From assembly GCF_947502415.1 (NCBI RefSeq), contig NZ_CANMZV010000008.1:1-64000 (forward strand): a stretch of DNA of 64,000 bases, read 5' to 3'. The translations under genes were made by a program, and so were the position numbers. This stretch comes from an uncultured Photobacterium sp. (GTDB lineage Bacteria > Pseudomonadota > Gammaproteobacteria > Enterobacterales > Vibrionaceae). This document shows, piece after piece, positions 8,905-17,928 of this stretch. Numbering within the stretch: the first letter of the stretch is position 1; the number at the start of each line of letters is the position of its first letter. Under the pieces are notes generated by a model. It searched no databases and was not told the origin of the DNA. It worked only from the letters and a program-made list of their open reading frames with translations.

Positions 8905-9504
8905 TCATTTGATGGACTTAGAACTCAGCTTCTTAAAGTCAGCTTTGCTCATACCAAACCAGAGCCTGTCATCAAAACTGTTATCCAGGCGATAATAGTC
9001 TCTTTGTCGTCCTTCAATAGTAAAACCGGACTTTTCCAGTACCCGGATTGATCCTGTATTCCCTGCATAGCAATCAGCACTGACTTTATGGGCATCAAGT
9101 TGTTCGAAGGCCAAGGTGGTGATGAACTTGCATGCTGTAGAAGCGATACCTTGTCGCCAGGCATGTTCTGCAATTTGATAGCCGACATCAAAGTTGCCCG
9201 CTAGCATCATAGCCGGACTCAGGCCGACCATTCCTATAAATTCCCCACTGTGATTACGGATGATAAAGGTCGGACTTTCCGGCCATTCGTTATTGGCGAT
9301 CGCTTCCCGAGTATTGTCGATGATTGGCATAAAGAATGCCTCATACACTTCGACCGGAGAAGGAGCGAAGAAGAGATATTGAGTGACATTGGGGTTTTTC
9401 AGCATGGTGACAAGATCGCTGAAGTCGTCTTGCTGGATCAGCTGAATGTTTAAGTCATCGGTTAGCGGGCAAGGTAGTCCTTGCTTTAATTTTTGATACT
9501 GCAT
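8905..9504 (-). CDS. GNAT family N-acetyltransferase (RimJ/RimL-like)
   Basis: 199 residues with the GNAT fold. GMVGLSPAM forms the central strand, YQIAEHAWRQGIAST is the acetyl-CoA pyrophosphate-binding motif A (Q/RxxGxA type), and NTGSIRVLEKSGFTIEGR is the hallmark of the RimJ/RimL branch that acetylates amino groups of proteins or small molecules. Cytoplasmic. It converges on the AraC gene at 8048, with 47 bases between the stops. The acceptor cannot be named. Confidence 0.88.
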   Translation of the reverse strand: MQYQKLKQGLPCPLTDDLNIQLIQQDDFSDLVTMLKNPNVTQYLFFAPSPVEVYEAFFMPIIDNTREAIANNEWPESPTFIIRNHSGEFIGMVGLSPAMMLAGNFDVGYQIAEHAWRQGIASTACKFITTLAFEQLDAHKVSADCYAGNTGSIRVLEKSGFTIEGRQRDYYRLDNSFDDRLWFGMSKADFKKLSSKSIK

Positions 9505-9599
9505 TGCGTCATCGTGGTTGTTTTTAATTCACTCATAGTAACGTTATCTGAATGGCTATGATTGAATAAAAGCGACAAGTTGGCTTTTTTCAAGTCATT

Positions 9600-10466
9600 T
9601 CAACTAATCGATTGATTATTCATGGCCTGAGTCGGTGATTCGAAATCACCGTAGATATCAATGATCAGGTTTCGGGTGTTGAGATAGTTTCCTGGTGTCG
9701 TTCCGATTGTTTTCTTTAACTGGCGGATAAGGTGGGGCTGATCGCTAAAGCCAAACCGGAATGCAATTTCTGCCCAGTTGAGCAAATGGTTAGGTTGTTG
9801 GTATAGAAAGATAAACAGTTTATCGAGCCTTATCATAATTTCATATTGCTTAATGGTTAGCCCGGTGACTTTTACAAAAGCGCGCTCAAGGGTTCTGCGT
9901 GAGCAGCCGAGCAGGAGCTCGATATTGGTGGTTGGCTGTTGTTCAATGAGCGTGAGTGCTTTTTGTGTCAGTTGCACATAGTGATCGATTCTGGCGTGTT
10001 CCATCATACGGCTTATGAGCAGATCCAAGTGCTTTGCTGTCTCGACCGGATCGGCTCTGAATGTAAGCATAGAAGTAAGGTGAGCGGTGTGAAGTTGCGG
10101 GTGTAGGTGAAGTAAGTTGTTAAAGCTGCTATTTAGAATTTGTTTACCATCAAGTCCCCAGAGGCCGTATGGGGCTCCGGGACGAAATTTAACACCTAAC
10201 CTCAGGACATTACTGCTATCAAGTAGTGTCAGGGATCGGTTGGTTGGCATCAGTATGTGAGGGCCGGTAAAACTAACACTGTTGTCTTCGTTATATCGGT
10301 AATGATGGATCGTGTTTTCTGGGGTGATCACCAAGTGGGCATTCGGATTAGGGAGCAATACGGGTGTCGTTCTATTGCTATCATTTGGGGCGAATTCTAG
10401 CAGCCAGTAACATTCAACCCATTGGGCGATATCGAGGCTTAATGGGGCTTGTTTCCACGTTTTCAT
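9600..10466 (-). CDS. AraC-family transcriptional regulator
   Basis: 288 residues. The N-terminal domain (TPVLLPNPNAHLVITPE, then GVKFRPGAPYGLWGLDG) is the DUF6597-like sensor type. The C-terminal AraC DNA-binding domain has CSRRTLERAFVKVTGL as the first helix-turn-helix and IAFRFGFSDQPHLIRQLKK followed by IGTTPGNYL as the second. About 15 extra polar residues follow the domain. The start has only a weak ribosome site. It lies upstream of, and in the same direction as, the acetyltransferase gene with a 95-base gap, so it could control that gene; this is inference. Confidence 0.83.
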   Translation of the reverse strand: MKTWKQAPLSLDIAQWVECYWLLEFAPNDSNRTTPVLLPNPNAHLVITPENTIHHYRYNEDNSVSFTGPHILMPTNRSLTLLDSSNVLRLGVKFRPGAPYGLWGLDGKQILNSSFNNLLHLHPQLHTAHLTSMLTFRADPVETAKHLDLLISRMMEHARIDHYVQLTQKALTLIEQQPTTNIELLLGCSRRTLERAFVKVTGLTIKQYEIMIRLDKLFIFLYQQPNHLLNWAEIAFRFGFSDQPHLIRQLKKTIGTTPGNYLNTRNLIIDIYGDFESPTQAMNNQSIS

Positions 10467-10747
10467 TGCTTGGCTAATGTTATTGATGATGGTTCATATT
10501 AACAATTATTTGCTGATGGGAGTCGAATTTGTGCCAGTAGGAAATTTGTTAACTAATACACAGAATGAGTACGGTTAATAATGCTTAAGTTTGGCGTAAA
10601 TTGAAATATGGAATGGCTTGTTTCGCTAAGTTTGGTGGTGTAGTCAAGAAGTCTGCTTTTAAGTTATTGATTTTTAAAAAAATGCTTTTTTGGTGCGAAG
10701 TTTGCTAGGCACTGTTGTATAAGAAACAACAACTTGAGGAACAAAAA

Positions 10748-10975
10748 ATGGAATTTACAGGTGTGGCTATTGTTGCCATTGTTTTTGGTTTTTTGGCTAT
10801 TCAGCGTTATTTGGGTCATCGGGCCGAGATAAAAAAACTGGAGGGTGCCAGCGGAAGTGGTGAGGTTCAGGAACTCAAGCAAGAGGTGCAGGCACTGCAG
10901 GAGCGTGTATCCGTGCTTGAGAAAATTGTGACAGATACGGGCTATCAGTTGAAAGAAGAAATCAGGAAATTGTAG
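10748..10975 (+). CDS. PspB-like small membrane protein
   Basis: 75 residues from ATG 10748, preceded by GAGGA. One membrane helix at the N-terminus (VAIVAIVFGFLAI) is followed by a basic stretch (RYLGHRAEIKK) and a coiled coil with VQALQERVSVLEKIV, like the LxxRIxxLExIL segment of phage-shock protein B. PspB sits in the inner membrane and helps PspC sense envelope stress. No pspA or pspC lies nearby, so this is a stand-alone PspB-like protein and the role is tentative. Confidence 0.6.
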   Translation: MEFTGVAIVAIVFGFLAIQRYLGHRAEIKKLEGASGSGEVQELKQEVQALQERVSVLEKIVTDTGYQLKEEIRKL

Positions 10976-11044
10976 TGAGCAGAAACGAGAAGCCGCTCGA
11001 AGATTCAAACGGCTGATGAAAATATTAAGGGATTAAATAATCAA

Positions 11045-11539
11045 TTAATGATGGGAGTGATGTTTATTGTCGTTGTTTTCCGGGCCTTTCGGTTGGTAGG
11101 TGGCTGGCTCGACAGTGACTTCGACTTCAATTCGTCCGGCTTTGGCAAAATGCAGTGTCAGTGGGAAGCGTTCGCCTAGTTTTGGTGTATTTTGTAAATC
11201 AAAGAACATGATGTGGTAGCTGCCAGGTTTGAGGTTTTTTGAACCGTTGGCAGGTACGACGATTTCCTCAACTTCACGCATTTTCATCATGCCATCTTCA
11301 TGAATATGGGCATGTAACTCGGTTTTTCCTGCTATAGGGGATTCAGCTCGGATCAGAGTGTCATTTTCGTTGCCCTTGTTACTGATTTCAAAGAATGCCG
11401 CAGCAACAGAAGAGCTTGGTGGTACTTGCTTGGACCATGGGTGGTCGATATGCAGTTGTCCACTGTTGTAGTCGTGTGCACTAGTCAGGCAACTAAAAAA
11501 GAATGCGCTACTTAAGATAAGTTTGGTGATTTTTTTCAT
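11045..11539 (-). CDS. PCu(A)C family copper chaperone
   Basis: 164 residues with a signal peptide (cleavage after the SCLTSA segment, residue about 21). The DUF461/PCu(A)C copper site is clear: HAHIHEDGMMKM supplies His and Met, and GSYHIMFFDL supplies the later H-x-M pair. The tail is His-rich (NDNKHHSHH), which probably adds metal affinity. Proteins of this family are periplasmic and deliver Cu(I) to the CuA/CuB sites of cytochrome oxidase, often with Sco1. No oxidase gene is adjacent. Confidence 0.9.
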   Translation of the reverse strand: MKKITKLILSSAFFFSCLTSAHDYNSGQLHIDHPWSKQVPPSSSVAAAFFEISNKGNENDTLIRAESPIAGKTELHAHIHEDGMMKMREVEEIVVPANGSKNLKPGSYHIMFFDLQNTPKLGERFPLTLHFAKAGRIEVEVTVEPATYQPKGPENNDNKHHSHH

Positions 11540-11826
11540 GACTTTACTCCATGTCCAATATCGTGTTGATAATAGTTGTGACTGAACATTATTTAATGTG
11601 CGAATGTGCGCATATTATCAGAGGTGAAACAATTTCGTAACGTTTGGGCAGGTGCTTGTTGTTGCTTTGAGAGGTTGGTAACGCAATTGTGCTGTGTTTT
11701 GGGGGATGCAAGGTGACATTTAGCCCGTATCTATTACACTAGCGCCTTTTTTGGTTGGGATGCTAAGCGGTAACTGAACGCTTGATTTGCCAGATAACCC
11801 AATAGCGAAGTTAGGGTGCGAATACA

Positions 11827-12765
11827 TTGATACAAGATCGAGCAGGCCAGATGGTCGTCTTTAATACTTTAGTTAAGGCTGGGAGCTTTACGGCTGCAGC
11901 CAGGCAGCTAGGTGTGTCGACATCCCATGTCAGTAAGCAGCTGGGTGCCCTGGAGGCAGAACTGAACTTACAATTGGTTCAGCGAACGACACGTAGCTTT
12001 ACTCTTACCGAAGCAGGCCAGCGTTTTATGGGGTATTGTGAGCAGGTGGTCACTGCCGTTCAGGATGCCGATGCCATTATGGATGATGCGCGAGATGAAG
12101 TGGCGGGTGTACTTAGGCTAGGTGTCTCCCAGTCTTTCGGAACAATGCATATTATTCCGGCAATTGAGCAACTTCGTAAGCAACATCCGGAATTGCAGGT
12201 GGAAGTAAGCCTGTTTGACCACAAAGCCAATATGCTGGAAGACGGTATCGATTTGTGGATCACCAACTATGAACAGATCCCGGATGGTTATGTTGCCCAA
12301 AGGTTAGCTGATTCCCGTTTTGTTGTGGTGGCATCGCCTGATTACCTTATTAATCATCCATCGCCTCATCATCCTAATGATTTGGTTGATCATAATTGCC
12401 TGACTTATCGCAGCCGCGAGCGTAATTATTGCCGATGGTCTTTCAAAAAGCAGGACAAGGAGCTGTATGTCACGGTGGCCGGTAATTACCGGGTCGATTT
12501 GGCTGAGGCTGTGCGAGATGCTGCGATTTCCGGTTGGGGTGTGGCGTATCTGGCCAGTTACCTTCTGACTGATGAATTTCGTACAGGAAAGCTGATTCAG
12601 TTGCTACCTGATTGGCAGGCGAACCAAAAAATGCCTTTCTATGCTGTCTATCCAAGCCGTAAGCATTTGCCACGCAAAATATCAGCAGTCATTGAATACT
12701 TTAAACAGCATATTGGCAAAACACCGTATTGGGACGCCACGCTTAAGCCGTTGGTGAAATTCTAA
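11827..12765 (+). CDS. LysR-family transcriptional regulator
   Basis: 312 residues from TTG 11827; an ATG at 11851 (MVVFNTLVKAGS) would also leave the DNA-binding helix intact. The N-terminal winged helix (SFTAAARQLGVSTSHVSKQL) is followed by the linker LTEAGQRFM and a type-2 periplasmic-binding-like effector domain (GVLRLGVSQSFG and later GWGVAYLASYL). This branch resembles YafC/DmlR-type activators. It is followed after about 250 bases by nupC in the same direction and is divergent from the copper chaperone. The inducer is unknown. Confidence 0.87.
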   Translation: MIQDRAGQMVVFNTLVKAGSFTAAARQLGVSTSHVSKQLGALEAELNLQLVQRTTRSFTLTEAGQRFMGYCEQVVTAVQDADAIMDDARDEVAGVLRLGVSQSFGTMHIIPAIEQLRKQHPELQVEVSLFDHKANMLEDGIDLWITNYEQIPDGYVAQRLADSRFVVVASPDYLINHPSPHHPNDLVDHNCLTYRSRERNYCRWSFKKQDKELYVTVAGNYRVDLAEAVRDAAISGWGVAYLASYLLTDEFRTGKLIQLLPDWQANQKMPFYAVYPSRKHLPRKISAVIEYFKQHIGKTPYWDATLKPLVKF

Positions 12766-12923
12766 TAGTGAATAAAACGGTGAATAAACAGTCATTGCTC
12801 ACATGGTGTTTTTCGCGATGGCTAAAATATCTTTTCTATACGGCAATAATGGAAGAGTTAATCATATTAAAGCATTTAAAATCAGCTTGTTGTATTGGCG
12901 AGCGTGATGCTGTGTTTATTTGA

Positions 12924-12937
12924 TTACATCTGTGTAA
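12924..12937. promoter_or_regulatory. Inverted repeat upstream of nupC
   Basis: TTACA-TCTG-TGTAA, a perfect 5-bp inverted repeat just upstream of the candidate nupC -35 element. It could be an operator. It does not match the CRP consensus. Confidence 0.3.
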
Positions 12938-12947
12938 CCAGTTGGTG

Positions 12948-12975
12948 TTGAATGAAACTTTTTCTAGCCTAGAAT
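12948..12975 (+). promoter_or_regulatory. Candidate sigma-70 promoter of nupC
   Basis: TTGAAT and TAGAAT separated by 16 bases, 38 bases before the nupC start codon. Located by eye, not tested. Confidence 0.45.
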
Positions 12976-13012
12976 GCGCGCTTCTACATTATTTGGCTGT
13001 AAAGGTTCATTC

Positions 13013-14218
13013 ATGACGTCGTTGTTAGGTATCGCAACAATCTTGTTTTTTGCATGGCTATTGTCGACAGATCGCCGCAATATTCCTCTTAAAACTGTAT
13101 CTCTGGCTTTTGCTTTACAGGTTATTTTTGCCTTGTTAGTGCTCTACGTTCCGGCAGGTAAAGAAGCACTGAACGCCGTGACAGGTACAGTATCGAGCGT
13201 GATAAATTATGGGCAGGAAGGGATTTCATTCTTGTTCGGCGGGTTGGCGACAGGTAGCGTCGGTTTTGTGTTTGCCATTAATGTTCTTGGTATCATTATC
13301 TTCTTCTCGGCGCTGATATCTGGTCTATACCATATTGGCCTGATGCCGAAAGTGATTAATTTGATTGGTGGGGCGCTGCAAAAGTTACTGGGTACGGGGC
13401 GTGCTGAATCTTTGTCGGCTACCGCGAATATTTTTGTCGGTATGATTGAAGCGCCACTGGTGGTGAAACCGTACCTGAAGAATATGAGCGATTCACAGTT
13501 CTTTGCGGTGATGACTTGTGGCTTGGCTTCAGTGGCTGGTGGTACGTTGGTGGGCTATGCTTCATTGGGCGTTGAGCTGAATTTCTTGATTGCGGCGGCG
13601 TTTATGTCTGCACCTGCCGGCCTTTTGATGGCTAAGATTTTGTTTCCGCCAAGTGAACAAAGTCACCAGGAAGATGAAATTACGTCGGTAGATCTGCCTC
13701 GAGCTGCAAACGTTGTTGAGGCTCTGGCTGATGGCGCAATGTCTGGCCTGCGTATTGCTGTTGCTATTGGTGCGACGTTGTTGGCTTTTGTAAGTGTTAT
13801 TGCCCTTTTAAACGGTATCCTGGGCTCAGTGGGCGAAATGGTTGGTATGCCGCTGAGCTTTGAGTTGATCCTTGGTTATGTTTTTGCCCCTGTTGCCTGG
13901 TTGGTTGGTGTGCCATGGAACGAAGCGGTAACTGCTGGCTCATTGATTGGTAATAAAGTTGTCGTAAACGAATTTGTGGCCTTTATTCAGTTGATGGAAG
14001 TGAAAGATCAGCTAAGTGCACACTCAGTAGCTGTAGTAACTTTCGCATTGTGTGGTTTTGCAAATATTTCCACGATGGCTATTTTGATTGGTGGTCTGGG
14101 TAGCCTGGTTCCAGAGCGTCGTACCTTCATCTCACAAAACGGCTTTCGAGCAATTGCGGCTGGCGTATTGGCTAACCTGATGAGCGCAGCTATCGCAAGT
14201 GTGATTTTGTCAATTTAA
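13013..14218 (+). CDS. nupC: NupC-type concentrative nucleoside transporter
   Basis: 401 residues, the usual length for NupC (400 in Escherichia coli). ATG 13013 (MTSLLGIATILFF) is preceded by AAAGG. Family landmarks are RRNIPLKTV after the first helix, GVFAINVLGIIIFFSALIS-like sequence in the re-entrant region, GTGRAESLSATANIFVGMIEAP (the conserved nucleoside-binding GxxESxxxxxNxFxGxxE region), and CGFANISTMAILIGG near the C-terminus. It imports nucleosides with a proton or sodium ion across the inner membrane. It is a single gene with its own promoter and a strong terminator. Confidence 0.95.
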   Translation: MTSLLGIATILFFAWLLSTDRRNIPLKTVSLAFALQVIFALLVLYVPAGKEALNAVTGTVSSVINYGQEGISFLFGGLATGSVGFVFAINVLGIIIFFSALISGLYHIGLMPKVINLIGGALQKLLGTGRAESLSATANIFVGMIEAPLVVKPYLKNMSDSQFFAVMTCGLASVAGGTLVGYASLGVELNFLIAAAFMSAPAGLLMAKILFPPSEQSHQEDEITSVDLPRAANVVEALADGAMSGLRIAVAIGATLLAFVSVIALLNGILGSVGEMVGMPLSFELILGYVFAPVAWLVGVPWNEAVTAGSLIGNKVVVNEFVAFIQLMEVKDQLSAHSVAVVTFALCGFANISTMAILIGGLGSLVPERRTFISQNGFRAIAAGVLANLMSAAIASVILSI

Positions 14219-14244
14219 AAAACAATAATATTCATTCCGCTTTT

Positions 14245-14272
14245 AAGGAGCCCATTAGGGCTCCTTTTTTTA
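14245..14272 (+). terminator. Terminator of nupC
   Basis: Perfect 9-bp stem AAGGAGCCC/GGGCTCCTT with a 4-base loop and a T tract. Confidence 0.92.
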
Positions 14273-14535
14273 TTTCTAATTTTGATGAATAAGAGTAGAA
14301 ATATTTATTAACTTAAATAGGCCTACTCACTAAGTGGTATTAATAAGGGGTATCTAAAATGCGCATTTAATATTATGAGGTATATACAATGTAAAGTTTG
14401 GCATATTTAATTAGTTTCATGTAATTGAATATTGTTTCTATATCTGTAGCAATATATTTCCGTTTTATGGAAGATAAGGTTGCTATTCCATTGCGTCTCC
14501 AAATAAATCAATGACTTACTCGCCATGATTTATAC

Positions 14536-14580
14536 TTTTATCACATGTGTTATGAAAAGTTATGTCTTCATGTGATAAAA
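14536..14580. repeat. 12-bp perfect inverted repeat upstream of the repeat lipoprotein
   Basis: TTTTATCACATG (14536-14547) and CATGTGATAAAA (14569-14580) are exact reverse complements with a 21-base spacer. They lie about 120 bases before the lipoprotein ATG. The remainder of the 480-base gap 14219-14699 is AT-rich and holds the nupC terminator but no gene I can support. The repeat may be an operator or a transcript hairpin. Confidence 0.6.
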
Positions 14581-14699
14581 TGTGTTGATAGTGGGCGTCT
14601 GTGGAGCGTATAATCGCCAGCCTAAAAAATGCCGTTCAAAACCGTTGCTTTTTATTTTCTTTATTTATAACTATTTATAATGATTAGGCTGTTGTAATT

Positions 14700-17600
14700 A
14701 TGCGAAATATTTATTCTGTATTACTTGTCAGCGGAATGCTGGCGATTTCTGGCTGTGGGGGCGGAGGCGGCGGTTCTTCATCTTCTTCCGGAACTGTTGC
14801 GCAAAAACCTCGTCCAGGTAAGGCATTTCGTTCACCATTAATGGCTCAGAATGTTAATACAACTTATTCCGAGTCGGGCACATATCACCCTATTGTTAAT
14901 AACCAGTTTGGTCAGCTGACTTTTCGTCTGGCTGATGGTGAGCCAACAGATGTTGTTTCTGTCGATAAATATACAGGCAGCCTAACAATTCTGAATCCAG
15001 GTGATGTTCGCATCTATGTTGAAGATAACAGCTCTGTTTATAAGACATCATCAGATACATTCACTGTTCATATTGAAAAGTCACCAAACTTCGAGCTTTC
15101 AGCTTCTCAACTAACGATTTCGACGCTGGAAACTGAAGCGAAGTATCTCGATGTGCGCGGTAAGCAAGGTACCCTTATTTACGATGTATCGTCAGACAGT
15201 GCTCATCTTATTGACGTTGATCATTATACCGGTGCGATTACGCCTCGAGGCATAGATGGTTGGGCGACGGTTATTATCTCAGACAGTGGAAACCGTCGTT
15301 ATGAATCGAAAACGTATAAGGCGACGGTGAGAATAAAAACGGTTAATCCGGGTTCGTTGGAATATGGAAAGATCTCGCGGCCATACTCTGAAGGTTTGAC
15401 TATAACACCTCAAAAGGTCAGTGGTGGAGATGAAGGTATATTCAACTACTACTTGTCTGAGTATCATCAAGATAGTGATGTTTTAACGATTGATTCTCGT
15501 ACTGGCCAAATGGATGTCAAGAAAACGGGTACAGTAGTCATTAAAGTTGTCAATAAGCTTGACGAAAGCTATGAGCAAGATTCACGTATAGCTTACTTTC
15601 AAGTTGATATTACTAAGGGGCCGCGTCCGAAGCTTACGGTGAACGATGCAAGTTTTCCCTATTCTCCGGATCATGTAATTAAGCCTGCGGCGAATAATGC
15701 AAAAGGTCAGGTTACTTATCGTGTTGAGTCCGATGATGATGCGATTGTTATTGATTCAAATACTCGTTTGCCAAAAATTGTTGGGGTAGGTACAACGACT
15801 CTGGTAGCGACTGATAACAGTGACACAAACTATGAGCCATCAACAGATCGTTTTGACTATATCGTCAATGAAGCCGCTCACCCTGGGTTGGCAAATAAAA
15901 CGATTACATATGTATTTACAGAGGATGCGCAACAGCGCCAGTTGACCCCACATTTTGAAGGGCAGAAAGGCCAGCTAACGTTCTCTGGGCCAACAAATGT
16001 TGTATCAAACAAGCCTGGTAAATTGTTTATTGAGCATGCGGGTACGACAAAGCTAACAGCAAAAGATGATGGTGGGCAGAATTACCTTTCAGCTGAAGCT
16101 GAACTGACGGTTACGATCGAGAAAGCGCCTCATCCAGCTTTACAATTGAACGGTATCAACCGTACATATGAATCGAACCTATGCATCAATTTGAGTGAAG
16201 CGGCAATTAACGGAAATAAAGGGTCACTAAGCATTTCACTACGAGCCGGTGAAGATAACTCTGTTGTTACTTATGATGCTGAAAACAAGTGTTTCAAAGC
16301 TCATAAACAAGGAACCGCGGTATTTGATGTGGTTAGCTTAGCAAGCCAAGACTACAAAGAGTCTGCCCCACAAGCTTTAACTGTTGTTATTAATCCGGCA
16401 GATTCCGCTATTTCTGTAGATGAAGGTATTACAGCGGTTTATTCAAAAGGGCAGAAGTTAAAATCACCGGATGTTGTTGGTAAAAAAGGGACTTTAGCTT
16501 ATGAAATCGCGTCATTTGCTAAAAAAGATGTTGTCGACATTAACCCGAATACAGGTGAGTTGACGTTACTGAATGTAGGTTCTACAGCGATTAAGGTTAC
16601 TGATTCTGGCGCTAATGGCTTTAATCAAGCGACAACCACTTTTACTGTTGATGTCACAAAAGCAGAACTCCCGGCAGATCTTATTTCTGTAACTCTACCT
16701 GAAATGACTTTTGAAGCGGGTAAGCATTTTTTCCCGGAGGTTGAAGGTAATGATGATGGTGAGTTTAAGCTAGGATATTACACTCCAGAGTATTATGGTC
16801 CGGCTAGGGCTGTTAATCAGACTATTGGAGATATGGAGATTCGTTCTGCCGGCAAATATGAAGTGAGAGTAACGGTATGGGAGAGTCGTAACTACAATAC
16901 AGGGCGTTTTTCTGTTTGGGGTACTATAAATAGAGCTCCTCACCCGGGTATTTCTGCGGGTTCACAGTCTATCGATTATGTACCGTTGAAAGAAGTAACT
17001 CTAGAAGAATTGCCTAAAACGCATGGCGTACGTAATTACTCGATGACTAACACCACTTTCAAAGAGGATGATACTTACAAAGCAGCATCAATTGATGAGA
17101 ATAATGGCTTGGTTGTTTTAGGTGATTTTCATCCTCTGGGGAAGAGTATTAAATATGATATCAATATAACCGAGACGGAAAGTAAGAACTTTTTAGCGTT
17201 GACGGAGACTCCTGAAGCTGAAAAAGAGTTGATTATTAATCCGCCGAAACCTGGAACATCAGATTTAGATTTTACGCTGAAACCTTTGTTCACAATTTTC
17301 ACTAGCGGTGTCAATGGGAACTCGAAGTATAAAAACCTTGAAGGAACGAGTATTCATTTTGCGGGTATTAGATCCGTGTTTCAGCCGACTTCAGAGCAGT
17401 TACGTACTTGGGGGGAAGGTGTAACGTTAGTGTTGAATGTGAAAAAATCTGATTCGGATAGGGTAAGTAATAGCGTTAAAGTGTATGTTCAACGCTATGT
17501 TGGTTGCCAGGATGAGGTTAATCTTACGGTTGATCTGGAGCACAACCCGAAAGATATGACTCCTCGGAAAATGGATTACACCGGTAGCTGTTATGGATCT

Positions 17601-17828
17601 TATACCAATCAAATTCTGACGTTTAGAGTAATTGATCGTGAAAGCCTTGGTGAAGGGGACTGGGAATTGGTAACACCATTTGTCGTTTACCGTAAATCAG
17701 TCAAATTATTTTCCGCTAACAATAATGGAGGTATGCATTTGGAGCCTAGTGAAGGGCGGCCTCCATACGGTGATGAGCCAACGCATTTAATTGAGTGGAA
17801 CCGGGTGGACTTGAAGTTTACTAATTAA
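14700..17828 (+). CDS. Large surface lipoprotein with tandem Ig/cadherin-like repeats
   Basis: 1042 residues. A lipoprotein signal ends in LAISGC with Cys19 as the lipidated residue, followed by a Gly-rich and Ser-rich flexible tether. Gly at +2 fits outer-membrane sorting. Then come about eight or nine repeats of 80-95 residues. Each begins with a K/R-x-P-x-P-like joint (KPRPGKAF, KSPNFELS, VNPGSLEY, KGPRPKLT, AAHPGLAN, KAPHPALQ, KAELPADL, RAPHPGIS), has a central G-x-L-T/Y strand, and ends with I-x-V-T/D-D-x...-Y-x-x-x-x-x-x-F-x-V-x-I. This is typical of extracellular beta-sandwich arrays in adhesins. The last 190 residues differ and contain two Cys (VGCQDEV and TGSCYGSY) that may pair. No enzyme motif is visible. 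An adhesive or structural surface role is inferred. Confidence 0.75.
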   Translation: MRNIYSVLLVSGMLAISGCGGGGGGSSSSSGTVAQKPRPGKAFRSPLMAQNVNTTYSESGTYHPIVNNQFGQLTFRLADGEPTDVVSVDKYTGSLTILNPGDVRIYVEDNSSVYKTSSDTFTVHIEKSPNFELSASQLTISTLETEAKYLDVRGKQGTLIYDVSSDSAHLIDVDHYTGAITPRGIDGWATVIISDSGNRRYESKTYKATVRIKTVNPGSLEYGKISRPYSEGLTITPQKVSGGDEGIFNYYLSEYHQDSDVLTIDSRTGQMDVKKTGTVVIKVVNKLDESYEQDSRIAYFQVDITKGPRPKLTVNDASFPYSPDHVIKPAANNAKGQVTYRVESDDDAIVIDSNTRLPKIVGVGTTTLVATDNSDTNYEPSTDRFDYIVNEAAHPGLANKTITYVFTEDAQQRQLTPHFEGQKGQLTFSGPTNVVSNKPGKLFIEHAGTTKLTAKDDGGQNYLSAEAELTVTIEKAPHPALQLNGINRTYESNLCINLSEAAINGNKGSLSISLRAGEDNSVVTYDAENKCFKAHKQGTAVFDVVSLASQDYKESAPQALTVVINPADSAISVDEGITAVYSKGQKLKSPDVVGKKGTLAYEIASFAKKDVVDINPNTGELTLLNVGSTAIKVTDSGANGFNQATTTFTVDVTKAELPADLISVTLPEMTFEAGKHFFPEVEGNDDGEFKLGYYTPEYYGPARAVNQTIGDMEIRSAGKYEVRVTVWESRNYNTGRFSVWGTINRAPHPGISAGSQSIDYVPLKEVTLEELPKTHGVRNYSMTNTTFKEDDTYKAASIDENNGLVVLGDFHPLGKSIKYDINITETESKNFLALTETPEAEKELIINPPKPGTSDLDFTLKPLFTIFTSGVNGNSKYKNLEGTSIHFAGIRSVFQPTSEQLRTWGEGVTLVLNVKKSDSDRVSNSVKVYVQRYVGCQDEVNLTVDLEHNPKDMTPRKMDYTGSCYGSYTNQILTFRVIDRESLGEGDWELVTPFVVYRKSVKLFSANNNGGMHLEPSEGRPPYGDEPTHLIEWNRVDLKFTN

Positions 17829-17852
17829 AGTATTCACAGCGATTCGAAATTG

Positions 17853-17890
17853 AAAATCCCTGGATCATATTGGTCAGGGATTTTATTTAT
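17853..17890 (+). terminator. Terminator of the repeat lipoprotein gene
   Basis: Perfect 10-bp stem AAAATCCCTG/CAGGGATTTT with a 12-base loop and a following TTTTATTTAT tract. Confidence 0.85.
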
Positions 17891-17928
17891 GTATCTGTTT
17901 TTGTGAATAAAAACTAGCACTGCGTTTT

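Noticed and set aside
11827..11850. ATG 11851 as the only start of the LysR gene
   Set aside because: Both TTG 11827 and ATG 11851 keep the DNA-binding helix; the sequence alone does not decide, so the longer form is listed with that caveat.
12908..12940. CRP site before nupC
   Set aside because: Only one half resembles TGTGA; the facing half is wrong. A separate 5-bp inverted repeat is reported instead.
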